A stretch of 64,000 nt of DNA from Aquabacterium sp. (GTDB taxonomy: Bacteria > Pseudomonadota > Gammaproteobacteria > Burkholderiales > Burkholderiaceae_C), in contig NZ_JAUSAR010000196.1 of NCBI RefSeq assembly GCF_030652515.1, positions 90,749-154,748 of the forward strand, in the 5' to 3' direction. Shown one piece after another: positions 8,204 to 16,937 of this stretch. Both the position numbers and the translations under genes were made by a program. Below the pieces are notes generated by a model. The model made no database searches. It had not been told where the DNA came from and saw nothing but the letters and a program-made list of their open reading frames with translations. Each line of letters starts with the position of its first letter. Position 1 is the first letter of the stretch.

Positions 8204-10309
8204 ATGAAACCGTGGCGCGTCTTGCTGGCGGGGCTGTCGCTGGCTTTGGTGTCTCCCATGACCTGGGCTGCAGCGGCCATTCAGTCGATCACCAGCAGCC
8301 AGCAGGCTGGCTCTGATGTGGTCCGCATTGAGTTGTCCGAGCCCCTGGCTCTGGTGCCGGCAGGCTTTGTCGTGCAGGCACCGCCTCGCATTGCGATCGA
8401 TTTGCCTGGTGTGACCAGTGCCTTGGGTCGCAACATGGTGGACCTCAATCAAGGCAATCTGCGCACGGTGAATGTGGCACAAGCGGGTGAGCGTACCCGT
8501 CTGGTGCTGAACTTGCGCCAGCCCACCACCTACAAGGCCCAGTTGCAGGGCAAAACCTTGATTCTGGTGCTTGACCCATCGCCAGCCTCGACCCCGGCCC
8601 CCGTGACCGAGGCCAAGACGGGCACGGCCACCTCGCCGGAGACTGTGCATTTCGCGGAAGCCCGTAATGCGGCGCCTTTGGCACTCAAGGACATCGACTT
8701 CCGCCGAGGCCAGGATGGTGCAGGCCGGGTTGTCGTGGACCTGCCTAACAACCAGGTGGGCGTGGACATCAAGCAGCAGGGACAAAACCTGGTGGTCGAG
8801 TTTGTGCGCGCCAGTTTGCCTGACCGTCTGAAGCGCCGCTTTGACGTGGCAGACTTTGGCACGCCGGTGCAAACCGTCAGCGCCACGCAGACGGGTGACC
8901 GGGTCAAACTGCTGGTGGACGCCCGCGGCGATTGGGAACATTCGGCCTACCAAAGCGACAACCAGTTCGTCCTGGAAGTGCGTCGGCGCAAGGTTGACCC
9001 GAACAAACTGACCCAAGGGCCAGGCTATTCGGGCGAGAAACTTTCGCTGAACTTCCAGAACATCGAAGTGCGTGCCTTGCTGCAAGTCATCGCCGACTTC
9101 ACCAACTTCAACGTGGTGACCAGTGACACCGTCACTGGCAATGTGACCTTGCGCCTGAAAGATGTGCCTTGGGATCAGGCTTTGGACATCATCCTGCAAG
9201 CCAAGGGCCTGGGTGTGCGCAAGAGCGGCAATGTGCTGTGGATCGCGCCCAAGGATGAAATCAATGCCAAGGAAAAGCTGGATCTGGAAGCCAAGGCCCA
9301 AGTGGCGGCCCTGGAGCCTCTGCGCACTCAATCTTTCCAGCTCAACTACACCAAGGCCGAAGAAATCGCCAAGGGGTTGACGGGGACGCAATCGGGCAGC
9401 GGTTCGGGCGGTGGTGGCAATACCACCACCAAGATCCTGTCACCTCGTGGCAGTGTCATTTATGAAACCCGCACCAACCAGATCTTCGTCAATGACATCC
9501 CTTCCAAGCTGGAAGAGATTCAGCAGTTGATCAGCAAAATCGACATTCCTGTCCGCCAGGTTCTGATCGAGGCCCGGATTGTGGAAGCCGACGACAGCTT
9601 TGGCCGCTCCCTGGGCGTGAAGTTGGGCGGCGGTGCTACTTCCGTTGGACGGGGCGAAATCCAAGGTAACGTTGCTGGTACATACCTTGGCGCCGTGGCA
9701 GGTACTACCAGTTCCCAGTTCGTGAACTTGCCTGCATCGTCAGGTTTCGGAACACCTGCCAGCGTGGGCATCTCGCTCTTCAATTCCAGCCTTACCCGCT
9801 TCCTGAACCTGGAGTTGTCAGCACTTGAAGCCGATGGCCGTGGGAAAATCGTTTCCAGCCCTCGGGTAATCACGGCAGACCAAGTAAAGGCCTTGATCGA
9901 GCAGGGCACTGAGTTGCCATACCAAACGGCAACGTCCAGTGGCGCGACTGCCATCACTTTCCGCAAGGCCAACCTTAAGCTGGAAGTAACGCCTCAAATC
10001 ACCCCTGAAGGCAGCATCATTCTCGATGTGGATGTCAACAAAGACAGCGTGGGTCAATCGACCGACTTCGGTTTTGCCATTGACACTAAGCACGTGCAAA
10101 CACAGGTGCTGGTTGAAAACGGCGGTACGGTTGTCATTGGCGGCATCTTCTTGCAGCAAGAGCTCAACAATGAACAAAAAGTGCCTTGGCTGGGTGACAT
10201 TCCCTACATGGGTGTCTTGTTCAGGAACAGCACGCGCCAATCCAAGCGTTCCGAACTGCTGATCTTCCTGACCCCCAAAGTGGTCTCCGAGAAGGGCGCT
10301 TTGCGCTGA
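8204..10309 (+). CDS. pilQ: Type IV pilus secretin PilQ
   Basis: PilQ is the outer-membrane secretin through which the pilus fibre leaves. The 701-residue protein carries a signal peptide ending near MTWAAA, two AMIN domains (about 30-130 and 155-260) for peptidoglycan binding, an STN/N0 domain beginning LSLNFQNIEVRALLQVIADF, a secretin N1 domain with a Gly/Ser loop, and the secretin pore domain ending in the family signature VPWLGDIPYMGVLFR. ATG 8204 follows a strong AGGAGA site. An ATG at 8177 overlapping the pilP stop by ATGA would add nine residues before the signal peptide. Third-position GC drops inside the secretin domain (see findings). Confidence 0.97.
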   Translation: MKPWRVLLAGLSLALVSPMTWAAAAIQSITSSQQAGSDVVRIELSEPLALVPAGFVVQAPPRIAIDLPGVTSALGRNMVDLNQGNLRTVNVAQAGERTRLVLNLRQPTTYKAQLQGKTLILVLDPSPASTPAPVTEAKTGTATSPETVHFAEARNAAPLALKDIDFRRGQDGAGRVVVDLPNNQVGVDIKQQGQNLVVEFVRASLPDRLKRRFDVADFGTPVQTVSATQTGDRVKLLVDARGDWEHSAYQSDNQFVLEVRRRKVDPNKLTQGPGYSGEKLSLNFQNIEVRALLQVIADFTNFNVVTSDTVTGNVTLRLKDVPWDQALDIILQAKGLGVRKSGNVLWIAPKDEINAKEKLDLEAKAQVAALEPLRTQSFQLNYTKAEEIAKGLTGTQSGSGSGGGGNTTTKILSPRGSVIYETRTNQIFVNDIPSKLEEIQQLISKIDIPVRQVLIEARIVEADDSFGRSLGVKLGGGATSVGRGEIQGNVAGTYLGAVAGTTSSQFVNLPASSGFGTPASVGISLFNSSLTRFLNLELSALEADGRGKIVSSPRVITADQVKALIEQGTELPYQTATSSGATAITFRKANLKLEVTPQITPEGSIILDVDVNKDSVGQSTDFGFAIDTKHVQTQVLVENGGTVVIGGIFLQQELNNEQKVPWLGDIPYMGVLFRNSTRQSKRSELLIFLTPKVVSEKGALR

Positions 10310-10318
10310 GCGAGACCT

Positions 10319-10870
10319 TTGGATGCCGTGATTGCACTCGTGGGGCTGCCTGGCGGAGGTAAATCAACCGTCGGGCGGCAACTGGCCAAGCGAATCAAGG
10401 CTCGCTTCATCGATTCAGACGTGGTGCTGGAAGAGCGGATCGGCATGCCCATCCGCTTGTTTTTTGAGCAACATGGCGAGGCGCTTTTCCGCGACCATGA
10501 GGAAGCGGTCATTGATGAGTTGACGAGCCAGGCTGCGGGGGGAGCGGGATCGCCGCTGGTGATCGCCACGGGTGGTGGTGTGGTGCTGCGACCAGCCAAC
10601 CGCCGACATCTCAAAGAGCGGGCGACCGTGATCTACCTGCGGTCAACACCTGAAGAGTTGTTTCGGCGCTTGAGGCATGACACGCAAAGGCCGCTACTGC
10701 AGGTCAAGGACCCGATGGCCAAATTGCGCGAGCTTTATGAGCAGCGGCACCCTCTTTATGAAGAAACCGCGCACCACTGCATTGACACCGGGCGCCCTTC
10801 GGTCGGGGCCCTGGTCAGCATGATCATGGTGCAGCTGGGGCTGGCGGAGTTGAGTCCGCCGGAGGCTTGA
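10319..10870 (+). CDS. aroK: Shikimate kinase
   Basis: It phosphorylates shikimate to shikimate 3-phosphate in the chorismate pathway. The 183-residue protein shows a Walker A loop GLPGGGKSTVGR, the shikimate-binding DSD (FIDSDVVLEERIG), FREHEE-type sequence as FRDHEEAVIDEL, the glycine loop ATGGGVV, and the lid arginine region RPLL. The first start is TTG 10319. GTG 10328 is an equal candidate, and no Shine-Dalgarno sequence separates them. It follows pilQ by nine bases, as in most beta- and gammaproteobacteria, but the usual next gene aroB is not here. Confidence 0.95.
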   Translation: MDAVIALVGLPGGGKSTVGRQLAKRIKARFIDSDVVLEERIGMPIRLFFEQHGEALFRDHEEAVIDELTSQAAGGAGSPLVIATGGGVVLRPANRRHLKERATVIYLRSTPEELFRRLRHDTQRPLLQVKDPMAKLRELYEQRHPLYEETAHHCIDTGRPSVGALVSMIMVQLGLAELSPPEA

Positions 10871-10874
10871 TCCC

Positions 10875-11744
10875 TCAGCCCAGTTGAAGCTGTTGCAGGT
10901 ACTGCTTGAGCCAAGGGCCTACTTGGCTGTGCTGCAAGCCCAGTTCGATGTTGGCCTCCAGGAAACCTTCCTTGCTGCCGCAGTCATAGCGCTTGCCCTG
11001 GTACTGGTAGGCAAAGACTTTTTCTCGGCGCAGCATGCCCGCGATGCCGTCGGTGAGCTGGATCTCATTGCCCACGCCCCGAGGTTGCGAGCGGATTTGC
11101 TCAAAAATGCCTGGTGTCAAGATGTAGCGACCGGCCACGCCCAGGCGTGAAGGCGCTTGATCAGGACTTGGCTTTTCAACGATGCGCGACACATCCATCA
11201 GGTGCGGGTTGACCTGGGTGCCCGCCACGATGCCGTAGCGCTTGGTCTGCTCTTGAGGAACTTCCTGCACAGCCAGGATGGACGAACGCCATTGCTCGAA
11301 TTGCTCGACCATCTGGCGCAGCACGGGAGTGTCGCCCACCATCAAGTCGTCGGCCAGCAGCACCGCAAAGGGTTCGCCCCGCACCAGGCGCTCGCCGCAC
11401 AGCACCGCGTGCCCCAGTCCCAGGCTTTTGGGTTGGCGCACGAAGACGCACTCCATGTCGGCAGGTTTGATGGACTGCACGACGTTCAGGAGCTCATGCT
11501 TGCCAGCTTGCTCCAGCTCATATTCCAGTTCAAACGCGGTGTCGAAATGGTCTTCGATCGGGCGTTTGTGCCGCCCGGTCACGAAGATCATCTCGCGGAT
11601 GCCAGCCTCATAGGCTTCTTCCACCGCGTACTGGATCAGTGGTTTGTCCACCACGGGCAGCATTTCCTTGGGCTGCGCCTTGGTGGCGGGCAGGAACCGG
11701 GTGCCCAGTCCGGCGACCGGGAAAATGGCCTTGGTGATTTGCAT
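10875..11744 (-). CDS. galU: UTP--glucose-1-phosphate uridylyltransferase
   Basis: It makes UDP-glucose from UTP and glucose 1-phosphate, feeding lipopolysaccharide core, exopolysaccharide and glycosylation. The 289-residue length is standard. The nucleotide-binding signature FPVAGLGTRFLPATKAQPKE is at the N-terminus, followed by the family segments KPLIQYAVEEA, FVRQPKSLGLGHAVLC, LADDLM and the C-terminal RYDCGSKEGFLEANIELGL. It converges on aroK with only four bases between stops. There are 80 bases to the valS stop upstream on the same strand. Confidence 0.97.
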   Translation of the reverse strand: MQITKAIFPVAGLGTRFLPATKAQPKEMLPVVDKPLIQYAVEEAYEAGIREMIFVTGRHKRPIEDHFDTAFELEYELEQAGKHELLNVVQSIKPADMECVFVRQPKSLGLGHAVLCGERLVRGEPFAVLLADDLMVGDTPVLRQMVEQFEQWRSSILAVQEVPQEQTKRYGIVAGTQVNPHLMDVSRIVEKPSPDQAPSRLGVAGRYILTPGIFEQIRSQPRGVGNEIQLTDGIAGMLRREKVFAYQYQGKRYDCGSKEGFLEANIELGLQHSQVGPWLKQYLQQLQLG

Positions 11745-11824
11745 TTCTTGGATTCCTCAGTGCAGCGCTCAATGTTGTCAGCCATGGAGCCTTTTGCACA
11801 TGGATAGTTCCCTCACCCAGGGGA

Positions 11825-14674
11825 TCACCCTAGTCGTTGGAACTGCTCACGCACTCTTTCCAGGGTGGCGGTGAAATCGGCCAGGCGTTGCTTTTCCTGT
11901 TCGACCACGGCGGCGGGCGCACGGGCCACGAAGCTTTCATTGCCCAATTTGCCGTGGACCTTGGCAATTTCGCCCTCCAGGCGCTGGATTTCCTTGTCCA
12001 GGCGTTTGCGCTCGGCTTCCAGGTCGATCTCGACATGGAGTGCCAGGCGGGTTTCGCCCTGAACCGCCACTGGGGCCAGGCTGGTCGCTTCCGTGAACGC
12101 GGCCTCGTCCAGCACCTTGACCTCGCTGAGCTTGGCCAGGGCCTTGATCAGCGGTGCGGCCTGGGTGACGAAGGCGGTGTCGCCCACGGTCAGCAAGGGC
12201 ACTCGCTCGGCAGGTGACAGGCTCATTTCGCTGCGCAGGTTGCGGCAGGCACCTACCAGGGCCTTGAGCTTGGCCACCCAGGCGTCGGACTCGGGGTCGA
12301 TGCGGCCAAGGTCGGGCTTGGGGTAGGGGGCCAGCACGATGGATTCGTCGGAGCCAGCGCTTTTGCGGCCCGCCACGGGGGCCACGGTTTGCCACAGCTC
12401 TTCGGTGATGAATGGCGTGATGGGGTGCATCAGGCGCAAGATGGTTTCCAGCACGCGAATCAAGGTGCGGCGTGTGGCGCGTTGTTGCGCCTCGTTGCCG
12501 GTGTCCTTGGCGGCGTTGAGTTGCGCCTTGGCGATCTCGATGTACCAGTCGCAGTACTCGTCCCAGACGAATTGGTAGAGTGCGGTGGCGACGTTGTCCA
12601 GGCGGAAGTCGGCGAAAGCTTGCTCGACGGTGGCTTCCAGGCGCTGCAACTCGCTGACGATCCAACGGTCGGCCGGGCTGAAGTCCAGGTAACCGTTGGC
12701 CGCGCACTGGCCGGGCTCGTGCTTGACGAGACCGCAGTCCTGGCCTTCGCAGTTCATCAGCACGAACTTGGTGGCGTTCCAGAGCTTGTTGCAAAAATTG
12801 CGGTAACCCTCGCAGCGCTTGCTGTCGAAGTTGATGCTGCGGCCCAGGCTGGCCAGGGCGGCGAAGGTGAAACGCAGGGCATCCGCGCCGTAGCCGGGAA
12901 TGCCGTCCGGGAACTCCTTCTCGGTGTTCTTGCGGACCTTGGGCGCAGTTTCAGGCTTGCGCAGGCCGGTGGTGCGCTTGTCCAGCAAGGGCGCCAGCTC
13001 GATGCCGTCGATCAGGTCGACCGGGTCCAGCACATTGCCTTCGGATTTGGACATTTTCTGGCCCTGCGCATCGCGCACCAGGCCGTGGATGTAAACGTGC
13101 TTGAACGGCACCTTGCCGGTGAAGTGCTTGGTCATCATGATCATCCGGGCGACCCAGAAGAAGATGATGTCGTAGCCGGTGACCAGCACGCTGGAGGGCA
13201 GGAACAGGTCCTGTTCGACGGTCTTTTCAGGCCAGCCCAGGGTCGAGAAGGGCACCAGGGCCGATGAATACCAGGTGTCGAGCACGTCTTCGTCACGCGT
13301 GAGGCTGCCGGTATAGCCGGCGGCTGCGGCCTTGGCCTTGGCTTCGGCATCGGTGTGGGCGACGAAGATCTCGCCGTTGTTGCCGTACCAGGCCGGGATC
13401 TGGTGGCCCCACCACAGCTGGCGGCTGATGCACCAGTCCTGGATGTTGTTCATCCACTGGTTGTAGGTGTTGACCCACTGCTCGGGCACGAACTTGACCT
13501 CGCCGCTTTCGACGACGTCAATGGCCTTTTGAGCGATGCTCTGACCAGGCTGGCCATCGACCGAGGGGCCGGCCTTGTTCATGGCCACGAACCACTGGTT
13601 CGTCAGCATGGGCTCGATGATCTGGCCGGTGCGGGTGCAGCGCGGCACCATCAGCTTGTGCTTCTTGACTTCGACCAGCAGGCCTTGCGCTTCCAGATCG
13701 GCGACGATTTCCTTGCGGGCCACGAAGCGGTCCATGCCGCGGTAGGCGGCGGGGGCTTCGTCGTTCACCTTCGCGTCCAGCGTGAAGATGGTGATCATGG
13801 GCAGGCCGTGGCGCTGGCCGACCGCGTAGTCGTTGTTGTCGTGCGCAGGCGTGACCTTGACCACGCCGGTGCCGAAGTCCTTGTCGACGTAGTCGTCGGC
13901 GATGATGGGCACCAGGCGGCCGCTCAGCGGCAGCTTGACGTTCTTGCCGATCAGGGCCTGGTAGCGCTCGTCCTCGGGGTGCACCATGACGGCGGTGTCG
14001 CCCAGCATGGTCTCAGGGCGGGTGGTGGCCACCACCAGCGAGGTGCTGCCATCTTCCAGTGGATAGCGGATGTGCCACATCGAGCCTTCTTCTTCCTCGC
14101 TTTCAACTTCGAGGTCGGACACGGCGGACTTAAGCACCGGGTCCCAGTTGACCAGGCGCTTGCCCCGGTAGATCAGCCCCTGCTCGAACAGCGTGACGAA
14201 GGTTTGCGTGACGATCTTGGACAGCTTCTCGTCCATGGTGAAGTATTCGTGCTCCCAGCTGACGCTGGCGCCCATGCGGCGCATCTGGCGCGTGATGGTG
14301 GTGCCGCTTTCTTCCTTCCATTCCCAGATGCGGGCGACGAAGTTCTTGCGGCCCAGCAGGTGGCGGGTCAGCTTTTGCTCTTGCAACTGGCGCTCCACCA
14401 CGATCTGGGTGGCGATGCCGGCGTGGTCGGTGCCGGGCACCCACAGCGTGTTGTGCCCCAGCATGCGGTGGTAACGCGTCAACGAGTCCATGATGGTCTG
14501 GTTGAAGGCGTGGCCCATGTGCAGCGTGCCGGTCACATTGGGCGGCGGCAGCTGGATCGAGAACGAAGGCTTGCTCGGATCCAGGGTGGGCGTGTACAGG
14601 CCGCGTTGCTCCCACAGCGGGCCCCATTGGGCTTCAATCGGAGCGGGGTCGAAGGATTTGGCAAGTTCGGTCAT
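11825..14674 (-). CDS. valS: Valyl-tRNA synthetase
   Basis: This class I synthetase charges tRNA-Val and edits misactivated threonine. It is 949 residues long. The HIGH-type motif is [14 protein letters not shown] near residue 45. A CP1 editing domain includes [16 protein letters not shown]. The KMSKS loop is [14 protein letters not shown]. The C-terminal anticodon region is followed by a coiled-coil arm rich in Glu/Arg/Lys ([19 protein letters not shown]), typical of ValS. Its start is 218 bases from the divergent stress-protein gene. Confidence 0.98.
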   Translation of the reverse strand: MTELAKSFDPAPIEAQWGPLWEQRGLYTPTLDPSKPSFSIQLPPPNVTGTLHMGHAFNQTIMDSLTRYHRMLGHNTLWVPGTDHAGIATQIVVERQLQEQKLTRHLLGRKNFVARIWEWKEESGTTITRQMRRMGASVSWEHEYFTMDEKLSKIVTQTFVTLFEQGLIYRGKRLVNWDPVLKSAVSDLEVESEEEEGSMWHIRYPLEDGSTSLVVATTRPETMLGDTAVMVHPEDERYQALIGKNVKLPLSGRLVPIIADDYVDKDFGTGVVKVTPAHDNNDYAVGQRHGLPMITIFTLDAKVNDEAPAAYRGMDRFVARKEIVADLEAQGLLVEVKKHKLMVPRCTRTGQIIEPMLTNQWFVAMNKAGPSVDGQPGQSIAQKAIDVVESGEVKFVPEQWVNTYNQWMNNIQDWCISRQLWWGHQIPAWYGNNGEIFVAHTDAEAKAKAAAAGYTGSLTRDEDVLDTWYSSALVPFSTLGWPEKTVEQDLFLPSSVLVTGYDIIFFWVARMIMMTKHFTGKVPFKHVYIHGLVRDAQGQKMSKSEGNVLDPVDLIDGIELAPLLDKRTTGLRKPETAPKVRKNTEKEFPDGIPGYGADALRFTFAALASLGRSINFDSKRCEGYRNFCNKLWNATKFVLMNCEGQDCGLVKHEPGQCAANGYLDFSPADRWIVSELQRLEATVEQAFADFRLDNVATALYQFVWDEYCDWYIEIAKAQLNAAKDTGNEAQQRATRRTLIRVLETILRLMHPITPFITEELWQTVAPVAGRKSAGSDESIVLAPYPKPDLGRIDPESDAWVAKLKALVGACRNLRSEMSLSPAERVPLLTVGDTAFVTQAAPLIKALAKLSEVKVLDEAAFTEATSLAPVAVQGETRLALHVEIDLEAERKRLDKEIQRLEGEIAKVHGKLGNESFVARAPAAVVEQEKQRLADFTATLERVREQFQRLG

Positions 14675-14822
14675 GGTGGGAGTGTGCTGTGCGCGGAAAA
14701 GCCCGGCGGTCTTGGCATTGCCCCGATTTTAGTTGGGCGGGCGGCTTTTTCAGCGGGCAAGCCAATTGCTGGTAAATCCTGCGCTGGATCAAGGTCATTG
14801 CTGCCCCGCGCGGTCCATCGGC

Positions 14823-14851
14823 TTGTAAGCGGCGCTCAATGGTCCTACGAT
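14823..14851 (+). promoter_or_regulatory. Putative sigma70-type promoter for the stress-protein operon
   Basis: TTGTAA at 14823-14828, a 17-base spacer and TACGAT at 14846-14851 lie 41 bases before the start of the universal stress protein gene, in the intergenic region divergent from valS. Spacing and hexamers fit a housekeeping promoter. There is no experimental support. Confidence 0.45.
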
Positions 14852-14892
14852 GGAATCAATGGCTGAATGGCTGAAACTCAGAAGGAGTTCAA

Positions 14893-15339
14893 ATGTACGA
14901 GCACTTACTGGTACCGGTGGATGACAGCGAGCTGTCCGACAAGGCGATTGAAACCAGCGTGGGCTTGGCCAAACTGCTGGGCGCGTCGATCACCGGCTTC
15001 ACCGTCGAGCCACCCTTGCCGCCCATGGTGATGGAGCAGGTGGCCATCGCTTACACGGCGGCCACCATCCAGGACCACCAGGCCAGTCGCGAGGCACATG
15101 CCCGCAAGGTGCTGAAGCGCTTCGCGGACCGGGCGGTGGAGGCGGGCGTTCACTTTGACGGCCAGTTCATGGTGACCGAAGGCATCCAGCAAGCCATCGT
15201 GGATTTGGCCGAGCGGCAGAAATGCGATTTGATCGTGATGGCTTCCCATGGGCGCCATGGCTTCGATGCGCTGATCCACGGGTCGCTGACCAAGAGCGTG
15301 TTGTCTCACAGCAAGCTGCCCTTGCTGATCATCCATTGA
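14893..15339 (+). CDS. Universal stress protein, UspA family
   Basis: This 148-residue single-domain Usp protein is expected to be a cytoplasmic dimer. It begins with MYEHLLVPVDDSELSDKAI, carrying the conserved aspartates of the first strand. A Pro-rich loop (EPPLPPM) comes mid-chain. The nucleotide-loop-like sequence ASHGRHGFDALIHGS lies near the C-terminus. Only six residues separate the second loop glycine from the GS pair, so ATP binding is not assured. AAGGAG precedes the ATG. It leads a set of four short genes for stress or membrane-associated proteins. Confidence 0.93.
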   Translation: MYEHLLVPVDDSELSDKAIETSVGLAKLLGASITGFTVEPPLPPMVMEQVAIAYTAATIQDHQASREAHARKVLKRFADRAVEAGVHFDGQFMVTEGIQQAIVDLAERQKCDLIVMASHGRHGFDALIHGSLTKSVLSHSKLPLLIIH

Positions 15340-15370
15340 TCAATTGATTGATTAACTCCAGGAGAAAGCA

Positions 15371-15682
15371 ATGTCCGAACTGAGCGCTGCCCAAAAAGAC
15401 AAATTGATGGCCGACCTGAAAGCGGTGCTGGTCGACGCCGAAGCCTTGTTGGCTGCCACGGCCCACGACGCGAGTGCGGGTGTGGTCGAGTTGCGCGCCA
15501 AGGCGCAAGCCACCTTGGCACGGGCCAAGGATGGGTTGCTGGATGCCCAGGGCGCGGTGATCGACAAGGCCAAGGCCGCGGCCAAAGCCACGGACGGTTA
15601 TGTCCATGAAAACCCATGGAAGTCGGTGGGTGTGGCGGCGGGGGTGGGTTTGCTGCTGGGCATGCTGATTGGTCGGCGCTGA
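15371..15682 (+). CDS. DUF883 (YqjD/ElaB-type) membrane-anchored protein
   Basis: The 103-residue protein has an amphipathic Ala/Lys-rich helix over residues 1-75 and a single C-terminal membrane helix (VGVAAGVGLLLGMLIGRR) ending in two arginines, the layout of the YqjD/ElaB/YgaM family. In E. coli YqjD is an inner-membrane protein that binds ribosomes in stationary phase. That role is only inferred here. AGGAGA lies upstream of the ATG. The three genes 15371-16455 match the E. coli order yqjD-yqjE-yqjK. Confidence 0.88.
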   Translation: MSELSAAQKDKLMADLKAVLVDAEALLAATAHDASAGVVELRAKAQATLARAKDGLLDAQGAVIDKAKAAAKATDGYVHENPWKSVGVAAGVGLLLGMLIGRR

Positions 15683-15703
15683 CCTGGCCTGGGGACGGGC
15701 CTG

Positions 15704-16129
15704 ATGGCTGCTGAATCGACCACGCCTTCAGCCGGTGGTTTGCTGTCGTCCTTGCGAGGTTTGCTGGCCACCTTGTTGGCCATTTTTCAAACCCGGCTGG
15801 AGCTGTTGGCCACCGAGTTGGAAGAAGAGAAACTGCGCCTGCTCAAGGTGTTGGCGTGGGGCGCGGTGGCGCTGTTGCTGGGTGGCATGGGCCTGCTGTT
15901 CGTGGCGGCCTTCATCACGGTCTTGTTTTGGGATGAGCACCGCTTGCTGGCGCTGGGCTTGATGGGGGTGTTTTTCATCCTGGCTTGCGCGTTGGCGATG
16001 TGGCGCGCGAACGCCCATTGGCAGGCCTCAACGGGTTTGCTGAGTGCCACCTTGGCCGAGCTGGACCAGGATCGACAAGCGCTGATGTCGCCCGGGCAGG
16101 TCAAGCCGCAGGATGCTGAGGCGCCATGA
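15704..16129 (+). CDS. YqjE-like (DUF1469, holin superfamily) membrane protein
   Basis: The 141-residue protein has an N-terminal helix with LLSSLRGLLATLLAIFQTRLE and the acidic ELEEEKLRLLKV segment, then two membrane helices at about 47-69 and 75-98, and a short helical tail. This is the DUF1469/YqjE layout, grouped by sequence with phage holins but chromosomal and not linked to lysis. It follows the DUF883 gene by 21 bases and overlaps the next start by ATGA. Function is unknown. A membrane or stress role is inferred from the linked genes. Confidence 0.85.
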   Translation: MAAESTTPSAGGLLSSLRGLLATLLAIFQTRLELLATELEEEKLRLLKVLAWGAVALLLGGMGLLFVAAFITVLFWDEHRLLALGLMGVFFILACALAMWRANAHWQASTGLLSATLAELDQDRQALMSPGQVKPQDAEAP

Positions 16130-16455
16130 CCGCGCCACGTCTGCACCAGCTGGCGCTCAAGAAACAGCTTTTGCAGCAGCGCAGTGAGGCGTTGCGCAAC
16201 AGCTTGGCGCTTCAATCTTCCACCACTTTGGCCCCGGCTTTTGGGGTGGTGGACCGTGTCCACCAAGGCGGACGTTGGCTGGCGGCGCACCCGGCCTGGG
16301 TGGCGGGTGCGGCGGGTCTGGTGGCCTGGTGGTTGTTTCGGCGGCGCCCCAAAGTCCCATCCAAAGGGACATGGGCCTGGGGCAGCCGGGTGTGGTGGCT
16401 TTGGCGGACCTGGCGCCAACTTCAGCCGTTGTTGGTGGGCAAGGCAAACACATAG
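16126..16455 (+). CDS. YqjK-like small basic membrane protein
   Basis: This 109-residue basic protein has a helical start (LHQLALKKQLLQQRSEALRNSL), a probable membrane helix at about 52-69 (HPAWVAGAAGLVAWWLF), then RRRP and a Trp/Arg-rich tail. Position and pattern match YqjK-like proteins encoded after yqjD and yqjE. Its ATG overlaps the upstream stop, and its last 34 bases overlap the 3' end of the convergent gene 16422-16814. Function is unknown. The call relies on synteny more than on strong motifs. Confidence 0.7.
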   Translation: MTAPRLHQLALKKQLLQQRSEALRNSLALQSSTTLAPAFGVVDRVHQGGRWLAAHPAWVAGAAGLVAWWLFRRRPKVPSKGTWAWGSRVWWLWRTWRQLQPLLVGKANT

Positions 16456-16814
16456 CTGGCGGCGCAGATCGCCAGCAGCATGAGGGTGGCCACCAGGCTC
16501 CAGCGCCAGCTCTGACGGTTCTTCGCGAAGGATGCAGCGGGCGTGAGGTTCTGCTGTGCTTGCCAGGCATCCCAGGCCAGGCGGTCTGCTGCTCGCAAAG
16601 TGCCACCGCCCGGCAATTGGATGATGCACGCCCCCGGCTCATCCGTTTGATCGGGCCATTGCACCTGGTGGATGGGAATTTGCCGCAAGATGCCGTGGCC
16701 GGCCAACTCAAGCATGCCTTGGGATACCCAGATGCTCACGGCTTGGGCCTGGTCGCTTCGGCCATCGTGGTAGTCCACGGTCAATCGGGTGGGGTCGGTG
16801 TGGGGCGTGTTCAT
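16422..16814 (-). CDS. Stand-alone N-terminal domain of an M48-type peptidase protein (truncated)
   Basis: The 130-residue protein has a beta-rich N-terminal domain (YHDGRSDQAQAVSIWVSQGM, then IPIHQVQWPD, GGGTLRAADRLAWDAW) and one membrane helix near residues 103-124 (WSLVATLMLLAICAASYVFAL). From memory, this combination precedes the HExxH zinc protease domain in membrane M48 peptidases of Burkholderiales (DUF7092-like region). Here the chain stops right after the first membrane helix, and the next DNA is the convergent yqjK-like gene. The catalytic part is absent. It may be a degraded peptidase or a separate small membrane protein. No HExxH is present nearby. Confidence 0.6.
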   Translation of the reverse strand: MNTPHTDPTRLTVDYHDGRSDQAQAVSIWVSQGMLELAGHGILRQIPIHQVQWPDQTDEPGACIIQLPGGGTLRAADRLAWDAWQAQQNLTPAASFAKNRQSWRWSLVATLMLLAICAASYVFALPTNNG

Positions 16815-16925
16815 GGGTGGGCAACCCAGGCTTGAGCCATGAATGCAGACGAGCCCGAAAGCAGTGATGCTCCAGGCGAGAAGGTGGCCGACATGTTATT
16901 TCCCTGAGCTGTGGCGGATGCCGCC

Positions 16926-16931
16926 TACAAT
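16926..16931 (+). promoter_or_regulatory. Extreme-proximity -10 element of the UvrD-type helicase gene
   Basis: TACAAT lies at 16926-16931, only six bases before the ATG at 16938, in an otherwise GC-rich stretch. Transcription starting at the usual distance from a -10 box would begin at or next to the A of the ATG. No purine-rich ribosome-binding site lies between them, and the -35 region (about 16903-16908) is poor. This suggests a leaderless transcript, or a chance match. Confidence 0.4.
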
Positions 16932-16937
16932 TTTTAG

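Noticed and set aside
13355..14866. Long open frame of about 500 codons on the plus strand opposite valS
   Set aside because: It is an antisense shadow of a highly biased, GC-rich gene. It has no domain motif, is His/Asp/Val-rich, and valS on the other strand is certain.
15325..15362. Repeated TGAT/GATTGATT sequence around the stress-protein stop
   Set aside because: It is a short low-complexity A/T patch between genes. There are no further copies and no attachment-site or terminator features.
15704..16129. Holin-superfamily gene as evidence of a prophage
   Set aside because: The neighbours are YqjD- and YqjK-like chromosomal genes and no lysin, capsid or integrase gene is near.
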